Shown here: positions 36,122-46,734 of the stretch, piece by piece | Numbering within the stretch: position 1 is the stretch's first letter | Layout: every line of letters begins with the position of its first letter | NCBI GenBank assembly: GCA_949987705.1 | Contig: OX465281.1 | Location: 157,494,393-157,558,392, forward strand | DNA from: Thereva unica | Lineage: Eukaryota > Arthropoda > Insecta > Diptera > Therevidae | Length of the DNA stretch: 64,000 nucleotides | Direction of reading: 5' to 3' | Program-made: the position numbers and the translations under genes | Notes under the pieces: model-generated | Databases searched by the model: none | The model's input: the letters and a program-made list of their open reading frames with translations, nothing else | What the model was told of the DNA's origin: nothing

Positions 36122-36497
36122 TGAATTCCATCATGTTTAAACAGGCATGAGGCACGCAAACTCCTCCCTCCAAAAAATCCACGTGCCGGATGCTCAAAAT
36201 TTAATTAGCCATTGAATATAGAGTAAAGTTTGGTAGATAAGAAGCTCATGATTGAAAAATAGGTCCTAATTTATAATTGTGCACAGATAACGGATATTGA
36301 GATCATGTGAATTCCATCATGTTTAAACAGGCATGAGGCACGCAAACTCCTCCCTCCAAAAAATCCACGTGCCGGATGCTCAAAATTTAATTAGCCATTG
36401 ATTATAGAGTAAAGTTTGGTAGATAAGAAGCTCATGATTGAAAAATAGGTCCTAATTTATAATTGTGCACAGATAACGGATATTGAGATTATGTGAG
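36122..36497. repeat. 186-bp tandem duplication
   Basis: Two almost identical direct units, each starting near GAATTCCATCATGTTTAAAC (36,123 and 36,309) and running to AACGGATATTGAGAT. Few differences, so recent. Confidence 0.92.
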
Positions 36498-36983
36498 TGT
36501 ACTCGTCCATTGTTGAAGAAGTTAACGGTTGATGATGTTTCACCATGAGTTTAAGCGGATCGCTGTTTAAAACCATGCTGCATTTAATGATTTTAAAAAA
36601 TCTCTTTGATCTAAACATTTAAGTATAAACAATTTTCATAATTTCACATTGATAGTCACATGTTCAAAGGAAAAAATAGTATTCTTTAGATTGGAACGGT
36701 TTCTTTCTAGTTGCAAAAATTTACAGCATTCTAAACTGTTGATCGGCCAACCATGCTATGCGGAAAACACAAAATTATGTAAATTAAGTAAAACGATAAC
36801 TAAGATTAGTTATATAAAAATCACATTTGGTTTGTATAAAAATCACATGTCTTTGTTGGGAATCGAACTATAATTAAAAAAGATTTCAACGTAAGAAATC
36901 AGAGATAACACGAATTTAACCGTTGTTATGGATCACTGTTAATCAGTCGAGCACTGATTATATATGGGGGGCCAGTCGCAGGC
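36498..36983. other. AT-rich non-coding interval
   Basis: No coding or TE signature seen between the 186-bp duplication and the foldback element. Confidence 0.5.
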
Positions 36984-37696
36984 AAAGTCTAGTAATAACA
37001 AGTCTTTCATCTTCATACAAAAATTTCCGACCGTTGATTGTGTGCGTGCATATATGAACATCACTGCTGAGCAAAACTCAACGCATACTTCGTGAACTCG
37101 GTCAGACAAAGCCAGATTCTCTCTCTTCGAACAAGTATGCAGACCAGAAAAGGAAAGAAAATTGAATCAGCTGTCAAAATTGAAGTTATCAAAACAAACG
37201 AGCAAATATGCACCAATACATCCCCATATAAACTCATAAAATTTTCCGACTTATGGTTGTATTCCATCGCGTATAAAAATGTTGCATGCTCTCTCTGATA
37301 GCCTGACATCGTCATTTGAAAAACTTGTGCATGCAGCTGTTCGCCTTTCACTCATTAACCATATGAAGATGAAAGACTTGTTAATTTCTAGACTTTGGTC
37401 GCAGGGAGAAGCGACCGACCCGGTCGGGAGCGAGAGCCGAACTGTAGGGATAATGTTGATGTATTGGTGCATATTTGCTCGTTTGTTTTGATGACTTCAA
37501 TTTTGACAGCTGATTCAATTTTCTTTCCTTTTCTGTTCTGCATACTTTACCGTAAAGACAGAATCTGGCTTTGTCTCGCTGAATTCACGAAGTATGCGTT
37601 GAGTTTTGCTCAGCAGTGATGTTCATATATGCACGCACACAACCAACCGGGTGAAAATTTCGTATGAAGATGAAAGACTTGTTATTACTAGACTTT
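36984..37696. mobile_element. Foldback element, ~250-bp arms
   Basis: Arms 36,984-37,230 and about 37,440-37,696 are near-perfect inverted copies, starting AAAGTCTAGTAATAACAAGTC. The middle carries a second, internal copy of the end motif (ATGAAGATGAAAGACTTGTTAATT at 37,364-37,387), so the element looks composite. All reading frames here are by-products. Confidence 0.85.
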
Positions 37697-38023
37697 GTGT
37701 TATGCCTGCTAAAACAAGACGACTCCTATCAGCTGACCGATTTAGGCTGCAGCGCCGGAGCGACCGGCAGGAAGCGGGTGGAAGAAACTTACGTGTTGTC
37801 CGTCGGTCCTTCGATTATTGTTGTTGTTGTTGGTGGCTTTCGCTTGGTTTTTGAAGTTATACTTCTTTAGGCGCGTTTTGAAAAATACTATGGGAGTGAA
37901 TTTTGACGAATTCGCAACGCAACGCGGAGGATATGGGCGAAGGGGTGGAGTGGAGTCAATGGACGGCAAGCATTTCAACTTCCATTCTTCATACGCACTG
38001 GGAGGGGACTATCATTATTATGC

Positions 38024-38224
38024 ACGGTATACAGAAAACGAAGGTAATGTAAAAGCGACGGCAGCTTCGAATATCTTAAAAAATGGGCGGCTGGTGACGT
38101 CACCCGTAATGCTGAAACAACAACAACTTCGATTTTATATGGGAAGTGTGCCCCACGTGACATCAGCACTAAAATACCGTAAACGGTATACACTCTTTTA
38201 CATTACCTTGTTTCTGAATACCGT
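38024..38224. mobile_element. MITE, ~200 bp
   Basis: Inverted ends begin ACGGTAT and share GGTAATGTAAAAG over about 32 bases. It interrupts a dispersed repeat whose uninterrupted relative is at 41,130-41,340. The target duplication is short or obscured. Confidence 0.7.
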
Positions 38225-38396
38225 AATTACTATGGGCATATGAAAACTCGCAGCCGATGCCAGTTCACGATGTCGATAGGTGAGGGGTATTTTATGCTGA
38301 GGCTATGGAGGGAAATAAATTTCATGTTCGAGTCATCAGCTAAGCGTATGTATGTTTGGTTTTTCGTGGGCATAGGAAGTTTCGTAGTGTTTGGAT

Positions 38397-38497
38397 GAGT
38401 TCGAAAATGCATCACTGCGGTATCACTGCAATATTCAGCAATTGGAAGTCTGTAGCTGAATACGGCAGTGATACCGCAGTGATGCATTTTCGAACTC
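38397..38497. repeat. Near-perfect hairpin, 43-bp arms
   Basis: Arms from GAGTTCGAAAATGCATCACT to its complement, two mismatches in 43, loop of about 15 nt. On either strand the RNA would fold to a long stem. Small MITE or precursor-like hairpin; nothing indicates expression. Confidence 0.85.
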
Positions 38498-38599
38498 ACC
38501 CTTTATTGTGTGCTGTTTGTGGGTGAGGGGTTTTCCTGGATGGAATGCAATTTCTCTAACTCGTAGTGTAATATCATCGCCTCGCCAAGTTTTTAACTT

Positions 38600-39130
38600 G
38601 TAAAAAGTGGCAAAACATTGCATTTTAACATTTTTTACTGCACGTGCATTACCTGTGATAAGTTGGTTAGTGATCTGAGTGAATAAATTGAATGAAATTG
38701 ACAAGGTGACCAGTTTTGTTTACATTCATGGTGGTTTTTTCGTGTTAATTTAGGGAAAAAATGTTGGATTTGGTTAAAAATTATTACGGAATGGTTATTA
38801 AAACATAAGTACCACCACACAACATGAATAACAATAACTTTCGATTTTTGTCCTACACATTTTTCTGCTTTAATATTTTTAAAAATTATTCTTTACCAAG
38901 CTTTAATCACTTTTAACTCAATAATCACACAAATTCAACATTTTTGCCCTAAAATAACTCGACAAAACCACAGCGAATGTAAACAAAATTGGTCACCTTC
39001 ACAATTAAACCATTAAAACATATTGGTTCACTCAATTTTTTGAAATTGTTTTAATTCAATCACTGAAACACTAATCGCTGGTAATCCAGGTGCAGAAAAA
39101 AATGATAAAATACAATGTTTTACAACTTTT
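38600..39130. mobile_element. Palindromic MITE-like element
   Basis: Inverted arms of roughly 180-200 bp share GGTGACCA(G/A)TTTTGTTTACATTC and the ATTACCTG/CAGGTAAT region. Arms diverge by several mismatches and the AT-rich centre is at about 38,790-38,900. Exact ends unclear. Confidence 0.7.
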
Positions 39131-39438
39131 TATTGCAAAAATATACTTAAAAACTGGGCTCCACTATGTTATTACATGAGAAATGTCCTCCATTCAAGCA
39201 AATGTAGGATCGGCACCGGCTGCTTCCAGGCCTGTAGCTACGATGGGTTTGCTTCAGGCCCTATCAGAACCTCAAATATGCAGCGTGCTGCAAAGGACAT
39301 CATTCACGTTCCATACATTTTTGGGCCAATTCTGAAAGTGCCGGCCAGAAAAAAAAGCGTAATATTCAGATAGATCACAAAATTCCCACTATTTTTTACT
39401 ATGAAACCAAACCTGTGCGCCCTATGGTTATGTTGTTA

Positions 39439-39753
39439 TTATTATTATAAGGAATGAGTGGGAAACCCATATGGTGAACACTGCGGCCAAGTTAGGCCTA
39501 TTGTGTACGTACCCCACTAGCGGAGCAGACTATCGTCCTTCCGAATGAAGGCAAGAAGGTCTTTAGTTGATGAAGACCGGACTTGGTCAGGGCTCAAGAA
39601 CTCTCTGATAAACGTTCTTCTTCTAAGCCAGATCAGAGCAGGACATTCACAAAAAATATGTGTGGAAGTTTCGTCGCCTTCCAAGCAGAGTCGGCATTCT
39701 GTCTCTTGAGACAGTCCTAGGTTGTGGAGGTAGTACCGCAGTCCTACATGGCC
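39439..39753 (-). pseudogene. 5'-truncated LINE tail
   Basis: Minus strand encodes the last part of a non-LTR ORF2 with a CRLCLEGDETSTHIFCECP zinc motif, then 3' UTR and a (TAA)n-type tail. Flanked by 15-bp duplications differing at one position (39,424-39,438 and 39,754-39,768). The TAA tail and CCHC motif fit the I/R1-like groups. Confidence 0.82.
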
Positions 39754-39933
39754 ATGGTTATATTGTTACATGATTTTAAAATACAATGTGAAATAAAATG
39801 TTATTAAGATGTGTTATTTTAATACAATTGGACAAATATATTAAATATGAAAAAACAAGCAACAATACCAACAGTGCCTCATTTAGATTCAGTACCTACC
39901 TTTCATTTAGGTAAAAAAGAGCAACACTCAATT

Positions 39934-40383
39934 TTTTTTTTTTTTTATGTGACAGACTAGAGGCTTAGGGAGTCCCTTTGTACTGTCGACAATCTATTTT
40001 TTCGTATAGAGTGAATGTCGAACAGCAGCTCTAGCCGGTACATAGACAGAAGAGATGGAAGTAACTGTCACAACCTAGCCGCGATATTTTATTTCACCTA
40101 CTCACAACCATTTCGCGACTCTGACATCGGGGCGTCGAGAACAACTCGCTGGAGTGTTATGCCTCCTGAAACGAGTTGAATCTCATCAACCAACCGATGG
40201 CATGCGCTTGGTGGAGCGGGGAAGGACTAGGGAAGGCTATGACAGGGGAATCAGGAATGTAAAGAGGGAAGAAGAAAGAAGGAAAGTTAGGTGGGAAAGG
40301 CGAAGGACCGTGGCACCACCGGGATTCGAACCCGGGACCTCTGGGGAGCAGTCAGGTGCCTTACCTCTAGACTACCGAGGCCC
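39934..40383 (-). mobile_element. tRNA-derived SINE, copy 2
   Basis: Reverse-oriented full-length copy, poly(T) at 39,934-39,947, flanked by CTCAATT at 39,927-39,933 and 40,384-40,390. Its B box is perfect (GGTTCGAATCC). Confidence 0.92.
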
Positions 40384-40402
40384 CTCAATTGTATTAATTC
40401 TT

Positions 40403-40708
40403 TTATATTTGTCCTAATCTAACATATACATCATCTAATCCTATTGCAGGTGGTGTGAGGTATGGGTCATGTCTAGCATAACCCATGTACCAGACTATGG
40501 TCATGGTATGAGAGCAGCATCCAATGGTCCTCTTGCCGATATTGCATGTACAGTAATAATGAGCTAATGCTCGACGACCATTTTCTGCCCGATCTATTGC
40601 AATGTACACATAGTATTTCTTGGCTTGGATGTGGCGGGATTGTATTCGTCCTCTTATAATCCACAAGTCTTCCCCTTCAAGTTCTCTGACTATTTCCAGA
40701 GGAATCAA
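40403..40708 (-). pseudogene. SWIM zinc-finger protein fragment
   Basis: 101 residues with a SWIM-type pattern: YYCTCNIGKRTIGCCSHTM (CxC...CxH-like) followed by WYMGYARHDPYLTPPA, a tail seen in uncharacterised, often transposon-associated SWIM proteins of arthropods and cnidarians. Preceded by LWIIRGRIQSRHIQAKKYYV. The frame is open but far shorter than such proteins usually are. An AATAAA-like signal upstream (about 40,740, minus strand) and SINE insertion 20 bp past the stop suggest a relic. It lies between the inverted pair at 39.3 and 40.9 kb. Confidence 0.6.
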
Positions 40709-41129
40709 TGATGAAAATACTTAATACAGAATAGAATTCACTTTATTGCACATCAAAAGGACATACACAGTATGAATAATTAAATATCAAATGTATGAAA
40801 ATAACAACATCATAATAACATTTTTATTGTATTTTAAAAGTATGTAACACCGTAACCAAAGGGCGCACAGATTTGGCGCCGTAGTCAAAAATAATAGGAA
40901 TTGGGTGTTCTATCCGAATATTACCCATTTTTATCCTGGCCGGCACTTTCAGTTTTTGGTCCAAAATGAATGATGTCCTTTAAGACATGATATGAACATG
41001 CAGAACGCTGCTTTGCTTGTCATTTTTCCAGCCTCAGCCAATTGAAATACTTTTGATTGCAGCGTGCTGCATTTTTATCTCATGTCCTAATTTACTGCAC
41101 GCTGCCAATTTTTATGTTCTGATACGGCC

Positions 41130-41340
41130 TGCGGACGATATAGGCGAAGGGGTAAAGGCTAAAAAGGGCAAGCATTGCAACTCCAATCCTTTAGCTATTG
41201 AGTTTATTATTATATGGGCATATGAAAATTCGTAGCCAAAGTCCGTTCACGATGTCCATGGGTGAGAAGGTTTTTACCCAGAGGCTATGGAGGGAAATAA
41301 ATTAAATATCCTAGTTTTCAGCTAAAGCCGGCTCGATGGT
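41130..41340. repeat. Dispersed repeat shared with 37.9-38.3 kb
   Basis: Same orientation and order as 37,925-37,990 plus 38,225-38,340 (GGCGAAGGGGT, GGCAAGCATT, TATGGGCATATGAAAA, GAGGCTATGGAGGGAAATAAAT). This copy lacks the MITE present in the other. Confidence 0.8.
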
Positions 41341-43040
41341 AGAACGCATTGTGTGGCCGCTACTCGAACTACGAATGTCCAATGTCAAGCGTCCAGCGAT
41401 GGTGTTTGGACAGGTTCGGGTTCAGGTCACTCAAACGTTGGAAGCGTTGATGCTGTATTTGCCGATACATTAATGTCCCTAGTATGAAACTCTTCGTATC
41501 ATATTTCAATTTCCCTATTCCACTCAATTTAATTGAGTAACAACTAAAAGAAGAAGCTAGGGAAGTGAACAGAATTTGGAAGTGACGTTTATGTCAGTAG
41601 TGGCAAAGGAAGTAGAATGAATCTACCCAAGCTCGATGAACCCACAGCTGAGTTACGAGAGCATACCGGCAAAATGAGTCTACGCAACGCCTGGAATTCT
41701 TCATTGTAACAGAAGACACAACGATGTCCTTTTGGATTACCGGAGATTAGCCGAGCAAACTGCTGCACTGTAACCTACAGCTAAAGGCACGGCTAAGAGC
41801 AACGAACGTCTTAGACTATAATGGTACGATCTACTGATTTGATCTACTGACTAAAAGTTGAGGAGAAGCTAAATTCCTCAATCAGAAGCTAAAAAAAAAA
41901 AAAAAAAAATAAATGCTGATCCAGCTTGCGACGCATATTAAGCTTAACATTCATTACGTTTTAGTAGAAAATTAGCCAGTCTTAAGAGAATTTCATGAGG
42001 CATCTTAAGCCCATCTTAAGATAATTGTAATTAGGCCTAATGACCCAACTAGTTGGTGATTTTAGTTAGGATTAGAATACGGTATAACCGACAGCCTTGA
42101 GCGTGTCTGCATCATACATAATGCTTGCACCTTCCAACGCACGAAAATAGAAAGAATCCAATAAAATATTTGTTTAGAAATTAAAAATTAGTCTTAAAAT
42201 CACGCCAAAGAAGTGTACACTTCTAATGCGTGTACATAAGTACACACACCCACTGGTTTTTTTGTTTATGTTTTATAATTATTTTTTTTATGTTATTGTT
42301 TGTTTTGTAATTTATGTTATTATTTTGGTGGTTTATTAATTTTTTTTTTGTTTTAGTTTTTATGTGTTATAAGTTTTTTTTGTTTTTTGTGTTGTTTTTG
42401 TAGTTATATTTATTGTTTCGGTTTTTTGCGTTATAATGGGACTGGCGACAACACACGCCCGCACTTCACCGAGGCACAGTCCAGCCAGACTGTGTTTTTA
42501 TGGCTCTTCGGCGGCTTTATAAATCATTAAGAAATTTCGCGGAAATAATATAAAGTATTTATTTGTTTATATGCATATTTTATGCTGTTCATTTTATTAG
42601 TTTATAGTCATGTAGGTGCTGCTGTAGCCCAAAACAAAAATTCAATTTTATCGAACTTCGCTGTGGATTTGTCACAAAAATTATGTATGATTTAAACGAA
42701 ACATTTGGTAGGTTTATGAAAATTGGATAATCGCAGTTATTAAAATTATTAGTGAGCGTCAGTAGATATAAACAAACCGAAAAGTAGATATCTAATTTTT
42801 ACCAGGGCATATAAACGCTTACTGAAATGAATGAAAATTTATAAATTTAATTGCATGAACGATGTATTTAAGACCGTCCTTATAGTCCATCAATATAAGG
42901 AAGTGATTTTTCTCAGAATTTTTAATATTTTACAAAAATTGTACAAAGGATTAGCCCCATATCTAAAATTTTTGCAGCCCTTTGTTTAAAAGCATATTTT
43001 TAAGTTTTTATTAACTAAATTTCAGAATAACAAAACAAAA
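41341..43040. other. Gene-free interval in provirus
   Basis: No TE termini or sustained frame recognised. A poly(A) run at 41,892-41,910 may be an old retroposon tail; 42,250-42,430 is strongly T/G-rich. May include decayed Bel-Pao interior that I cannot identify. Confidence 0.45.
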
Positions 43041-43317
43041 GTGGGATGTTGTGCCTAGAGACTAGCCACTAATTACGCTTTTTCTTGGTATTCTTTCTGT
43101 TGAATAACAACACTTCAGACTGGATGACAATATATTAAGTGGAGATTGTGAAGAATCGCGAAAATATTCAAACAAATAACTCGAAAAACTAACGCATCTT
43201 TCATGGAGATGCTGATGAAAGAATTATACAATAATTACCCGCCAAGAATTTGAAAGAATTGATATATTTTAATTGAACCCCGTCTATGACAAAGATTAGT
43301 GAACACTCCATCTATGG

Positions 43318-43903
43318 CAGTGATTCCCAAACTGGATTCCGCGGAACCTTACGGTTCCACGAAAAATTTTTAGGGTTCCGTGTCACCAGCGCCGAAGCGA
43401 AAATACATTCGCAAATTCACTGGCGCTGCGCCATGCTAATCAGAAAGTGCGAGTGGTCTTTCTTCTTTGGGTCTACGTCACGCCGAACATTTTGGCCGCC
43501 TTTTCATATTCCCATGTCGAGAGGTTGTGAAGAAAACGCCCTCTTGAGATGGCCGCCATGGGCCAAACGATATATTGAGTATACTATATTGCTTATGGTG
43601 TTCTACTTATCATACTCTTTCATTTGATACCCATGTCGAAGAGGTTGTGAAGAATATTTCAATCCGCCCTCCTGAGACTGCCGCCATAGATCTAAAGGTA
43701 TATTGAGTATACCATATTGCATTGTCATCGGAGCTGAAGTTGTGTGTAATTTCAATGGGACCGGGTAACCGGAAGAGTTCAAAAAATCGATTGCAAGATA
43801 TGTACCGGACAAACAGAGCGAGCTAATAAAAACGTCGTTGCGTTCCGCCAAATTTTATACATTGTAGAAAGGTTCCGTACGAAATAAAGTTTGGGAACCA
43901 CTG
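43318..43903. mobile_element. hAT MITE, 586 bp
   Basis: Inverted ends CAGTG(A/G)TTCCCAAACT with exact 8-bp duplication ATCTATGG (43,310-43,317; 43,904-43,911), as expected for hAT. Inside are two units of the minisatellite seen at 9.3-9.7 kb (around 43,500 and 43,620). No transposase. Confidence 0.92.
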
Positions 43904-43971
43904 ATCTATGGCGATATCACATTACTCTTCGTTTTACCTGTGATTATCAATTTCCATAAAATATACTAAAT

Positions 43972-44210
43972 ACATTTCATAAATAATAGAAAATCTATTG
44001 TCATAATTCAGTTGTTTAGTTTCTTCGCACCTCAATCTAGCGCCTTCCCATTACTCCAAACACTAACTTGTAGGAACGTGTCAATAAACATATTTATTCA
44101 TGCTTACGTAAAAAGGTACATACATTCCAATGCGAGATATGTAAGTTTCGAAGAAAGTAAACAAATGAATTATGACAACAGATTTTCTATTATTTATGAA
44201 ATGTATTTTG
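43972..44210. repeat. Small palindromic repeat
   Basis: Arms ACATTTCATAAATAATAGAA... at 43,972-44,016 and the inverse at 44,163-44,210 match over about 45 bases with one or two differences; probable MITE. Confidence 0.75.
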
Positions 44211-44747
44211 CGAGGTGGGGTCACTTGTGTGCGTGCACGTGCATATATGTATGCTATGGATAAACTGGTGCCTATGTTTTTCAGTAGATGTTCTACATTT
44301 AAAGAAAAGTGAACTGCGTGCGTGATTTTTTCTGTTACATTGAAGTGTAAATTAATACAAAAGGTGCAGTAAGCCGAATTTTTAACAATAATATATGTAT
44401 GTTTAAGTAAAATAATACACCTAATTCTAATTTGCCTCCAATCCAAAGAAAAATGTTTAGATTCGTTTTATATAGGTAGTGTTTACATGTGTGATGTGCT
44501 TTTTTTTTTTTTTTCAATTTGACACATTCGAATTATTGGCCTCGATTCCCAGATCCGGCGGGTTGGAAGTGAGTGCGGATCAATCTCCACTTAATATATT
44601 GTCATCCAGTCTGAAGTGTAATTCAACAGAAAGAATACCATGAAAAAGCGTAATTAGTGGCTAGTCTCTAGGCACAACATCTCACTAGTTTAATTTTTAT
44701 ATTTTGAGTACTTATCTTATATTCGGTATCTTGTTTTGTGGAACTGA

Positions 44748-44965
44748 TGTCCTTTGATGTCCTGTGTAGACTTCTGTTGCTGGATTCTGTACACTTTTCC
44801 TGCTGTCCTGTGTGGACCTCTGTTGCTGGATTCTGTAGCCTTTACTGTTGTCCTGTGAAGACTTCTGTTGCTGGATTCTGCCAACCTTTATTGTTGTCCT
44901 GTGTGGACCTCTGTTGCTGGATTCTGCGGACTTGTATTATTTATGGTCCTGTGTGGACCTTTGTA
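44748..44965. repeat. ~51-bp tandem repeat
   Basis: Four to five units of CTGTTGCTGGATTCTG plus TCCTGTGTGGACCT. An apparent frame of repeated CCPVWTSVAGFC is created by the repeat. Confidence 0.88.
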
Positions 44966-45278
44966 ACTGTTTTAACTTGTTGATTTGGTGGCACCTTAAT
45001 AAAATGATTGCCCACTGATCAGCTGCTGGATTGTATTACAGTAATTGAGATAATTATTAAACATTTGTTAATCTCACTTTATTTTGCTTTTCAATTTTTA
45101 ATTAGTTCACATTAATGGTAACTCTGTAGACTAAATGTAAACAAACACACTTATAAATCTGTTAACTTTTTGAAGTGCACAAATTTCTAACTTTGTCGCT
45201 TAATTTTACACTTTAACGACCACAATTTGACCAAAAAGAAATTATTTCAATATTTTATTTTTTAATTTTAACAACTAA

Positions 45279-45511
45279 CATAACACTCCAGCGAGTTGTT
45301 CTCGATGCCCCGGTGTCAGAGTCGCGAAATGGTTGGGAGTAGGTGAAATAAAAAATACCGCAGCTAGGTTGTGACAGTTCTTTCCCTCACTTCTCTCTCT
45401 ATCTTCCGACTAGAGCTGCTGTTCGACATTTCAAAATAAATACATGGTCGACAGTACAAAGGGGCCTTCCCTAAGTCTCTAGTGTGTCACATAAAAAAAA
45501 AAAAAAAAAAA
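45279..45511 (+). mobile_element. SINE, 5'-truncated copy 3
   Basis: Matches the second half of the SINE body from CATAACACTCCAGCGAG to the poly(A) tail; no tRNA-like head. Lies in the Bel-Pao leader just inside the primer site. Confidence 0.88.
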
Positions 45512-45569
45512 CTGTAATGCACTTTCTTGCTGGCTTCAACTTCACTTATAAAGACAAAAAAGATAAAAA

Positions 45570-45582
45570 GCTCGAAGGACCA
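45570..45582 (-). promoter_or_regulatory. Bel-Pao primer binding site
   Basis: On the minus strand TGGTCCTTCGAGC starts four bases after the 5' LTR end. Position and the TGG opening fit a tRNA primer site, supporting the reading of 45,587-45,918 as a 5' LTR and not a solo LTR. Confidence 0.65.
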
Positions 45583-45586
45583 CTTA

Positions 45587-45918
45587 TGTTCCGTGAACAT
45601 ATAAATTTTTATTAAACGAATGAAACAAAACAAGTTTTTACTAATAACAAAGTTTAATTAACCGAACGACTGAAACTGTTGACAAGTACTGCATATTTAA
45701 TTTAATTTTAACTTACATCTAGTGAAAATATTCTTACACATAATTTGCTTGATTAACACAATTGATTTGCGTGTGCACGGTGTTCATTTGCACCCGCAAG
45801 TTTCCATTAATCTATAAATTCCGCCTGGCGGATATCCGCCGCATGCAGGTATCAAATTATAATTATGCATCAATATTTGCAGTAAAAAATATAAATTTAA
45901 TATTATTGTTCTTGAACA
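45587..45918 (-). repeat. Bel-Pao LTR (element 5' LTR)
   Basis: 332 bp, same ends as the 32.2-kb LTR. Followed by GGAAG, matching the bases left of the other LTR, and by a sequence like the continuation of the interrupted LINE. Confidence 0.88.
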
Positions 45919-45953
45919 GGAAGTGTTTCGTTAGCCCATTGTTGGACGTCTAA

Positions 45954-46024
45954 AGGGCCGTTCACACGCTACGATCTGCATGCGCAAATTGACTGGCGCA
46001 AGTCAATTTGCGCATGCAGATCGT
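45954..46024. repeat. Harbinger left terminus with internal dyad
   Basis: After the TIR the sequence folds on itself: CGATCTGCATGCGCAAATTG and its complement flank a loop around GGCGCA, so the terminus is itself a hairpin. Confidence 0.85.
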
Positions 46025-46104
46025 TACGTGTGAACGAAAATTGTTGCCTTGCGCCAGCCAAATATTTTGCCTTGTGCAAATTATGTTTTCTTAGAAAATC
46101 GGCA

Positions 46105-46167
46105 TGAGGTTGGTGCTTTGGCATGAACGATGTTTTGACTTTGGCTCATGCCAAAGCACCAACCTCA
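46105..46167. repeat. Perfect 22-bp hairpin
   Basis: TGAGGTTGGTGCTTTGGCATGA and its exact complement with a 19-nt loop. Small-RNA-precursor-like geometry, but it may be a stray palindrome in the element. Confidence 0.85.
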
Positions 46168-46474
46168 GCAACCTCGTCCAATATTTCCTGAAGGGTAGAT
46201 TTTCGTGGAAAAAGTTCTGAACAAAAGTTGCTCAGCTTGGAGGGTAGAATTGTTTGCACAAAAAATTCACGCCCTCCCCATCACCCCCTAACCGAGGGAG
46301 GGGGTAAGTTCGAAATTTTAAATAGCAACCCCTATTTTTTTTTTCATGGATTCTGATTCCCCAAAGAAAAATATGAAACTTAGTATAATTTTTTTATCCG
46401 AACACCCCCTGCCCCCCCAAAAATCATCAAAAATAAAAATTATCCCCAAAGGGAAGCTTCGGACAAAAAAAATT

Positions 46475-46630
46475 TACTAACAAAAGTTTCATGGTTCTCT
46501 TTGGGGAATCAGAATTTGTGAGAAAAAATCCTGCGAGGGGATGAGGGGGTGGGGGTGAATAATGGCCACCTAAATTTTTTTACGGATTCTGATTCTCCGA
46601 AGAGAACTGTGAAACTTTTGTTAGTAGCAT
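46475..46630. repeat. Inverted repeat, ~40-bp arms
   Basis: ACTAACAAAAGTTTCATGGTTCTC near 46,477 and its inverse near 46,590-46,627 flank a G-rich stretch (GGGGATGAGGGGGTGGGGG). Similar half-copies precede it; probably a decayed MITE. Confidence 0.7.
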
Positions 46631-46734
46631 TTTTTTGTCCGAAGATTCCCTGTACCTTAAAAGAATGATTTTTGGGGATAATTTTAATTTACTGTATAAA
46701 ACAGTAACTGAATTACAACGGACAACGTGCAGCG

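Larger units (their letters stand above)
39270..40990. repeat. Inverted repeat pair flanking SWIM relic
   Basis: 39,290-39,440 plus 39,769-39,835 matches 40,790-40,990 in reverse (GGACATCATTCA, GAAAGTGCCGGCCAG, CTGTGCGCCCT, TTTTAAAATACAAT). A LINE tail has split the left arm. Could be long terminal inverted repeats of a decayed DNA element carrying the SWIM gene. Confidence 0.7.
43041..44685. mobile_element. Foldback element, ~105-bp ends
   Basis: GTGGGATGTTGTGCCTAGAG at 43,041 and its complement ending 44,685 bound arms of about 105-110 bp with few mismatches. The interior holds a hAT MITE and a small palindrome. No coding capacity. Confidence 0.8.
32241..45918 (-). mobile_element. Bel-Pao provirus, nested and eroded
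   Basis: Two 332-bp LTRs bound 13.7 kb. The 5 bp outside each are identical (GGAAG at 32,236-32,240 and 45,919-45,923), and the LINE relic on the left seems to continue on the right, so both LTRs belong to one insertion. On the minus strand: 5' LTR (45,587-45,918), primer site, eroded interior, integrase fragments (about 34.4-35.1 kb), env-like gene (32.6-34.4 kb), 3' LTR (32,241-32,572). gag, protease, RT and RNase H are not detectable. The 35.1-45.3 kb interior is filled with SINEs, foldback elements, a hAT MITE and a LINE tail. Confidence 0.78.

Noticed and set aside
37818..38243. 141-codon gene
   Set aside because: The frame crosses a MITE insertion (38,024-38,224) and its repeat relative at 41.1 kb is not open.
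40308..40383. tRNA gene on the minus strand
   Set aside because: Same SINE head in reverse, with a target duplication around the full element.
44738..44983. Cysteine-rich repeat protein
   Set aside because: Produced by a ~51-bp tandem repeat; no start context or neighbouring exons.
45587..45918. Solo LTR
   Set aside because: Shares GGAAG with the far LTR's outer flank and has a primer site inside, so it is better explained as the 5' LTR of one provirus.
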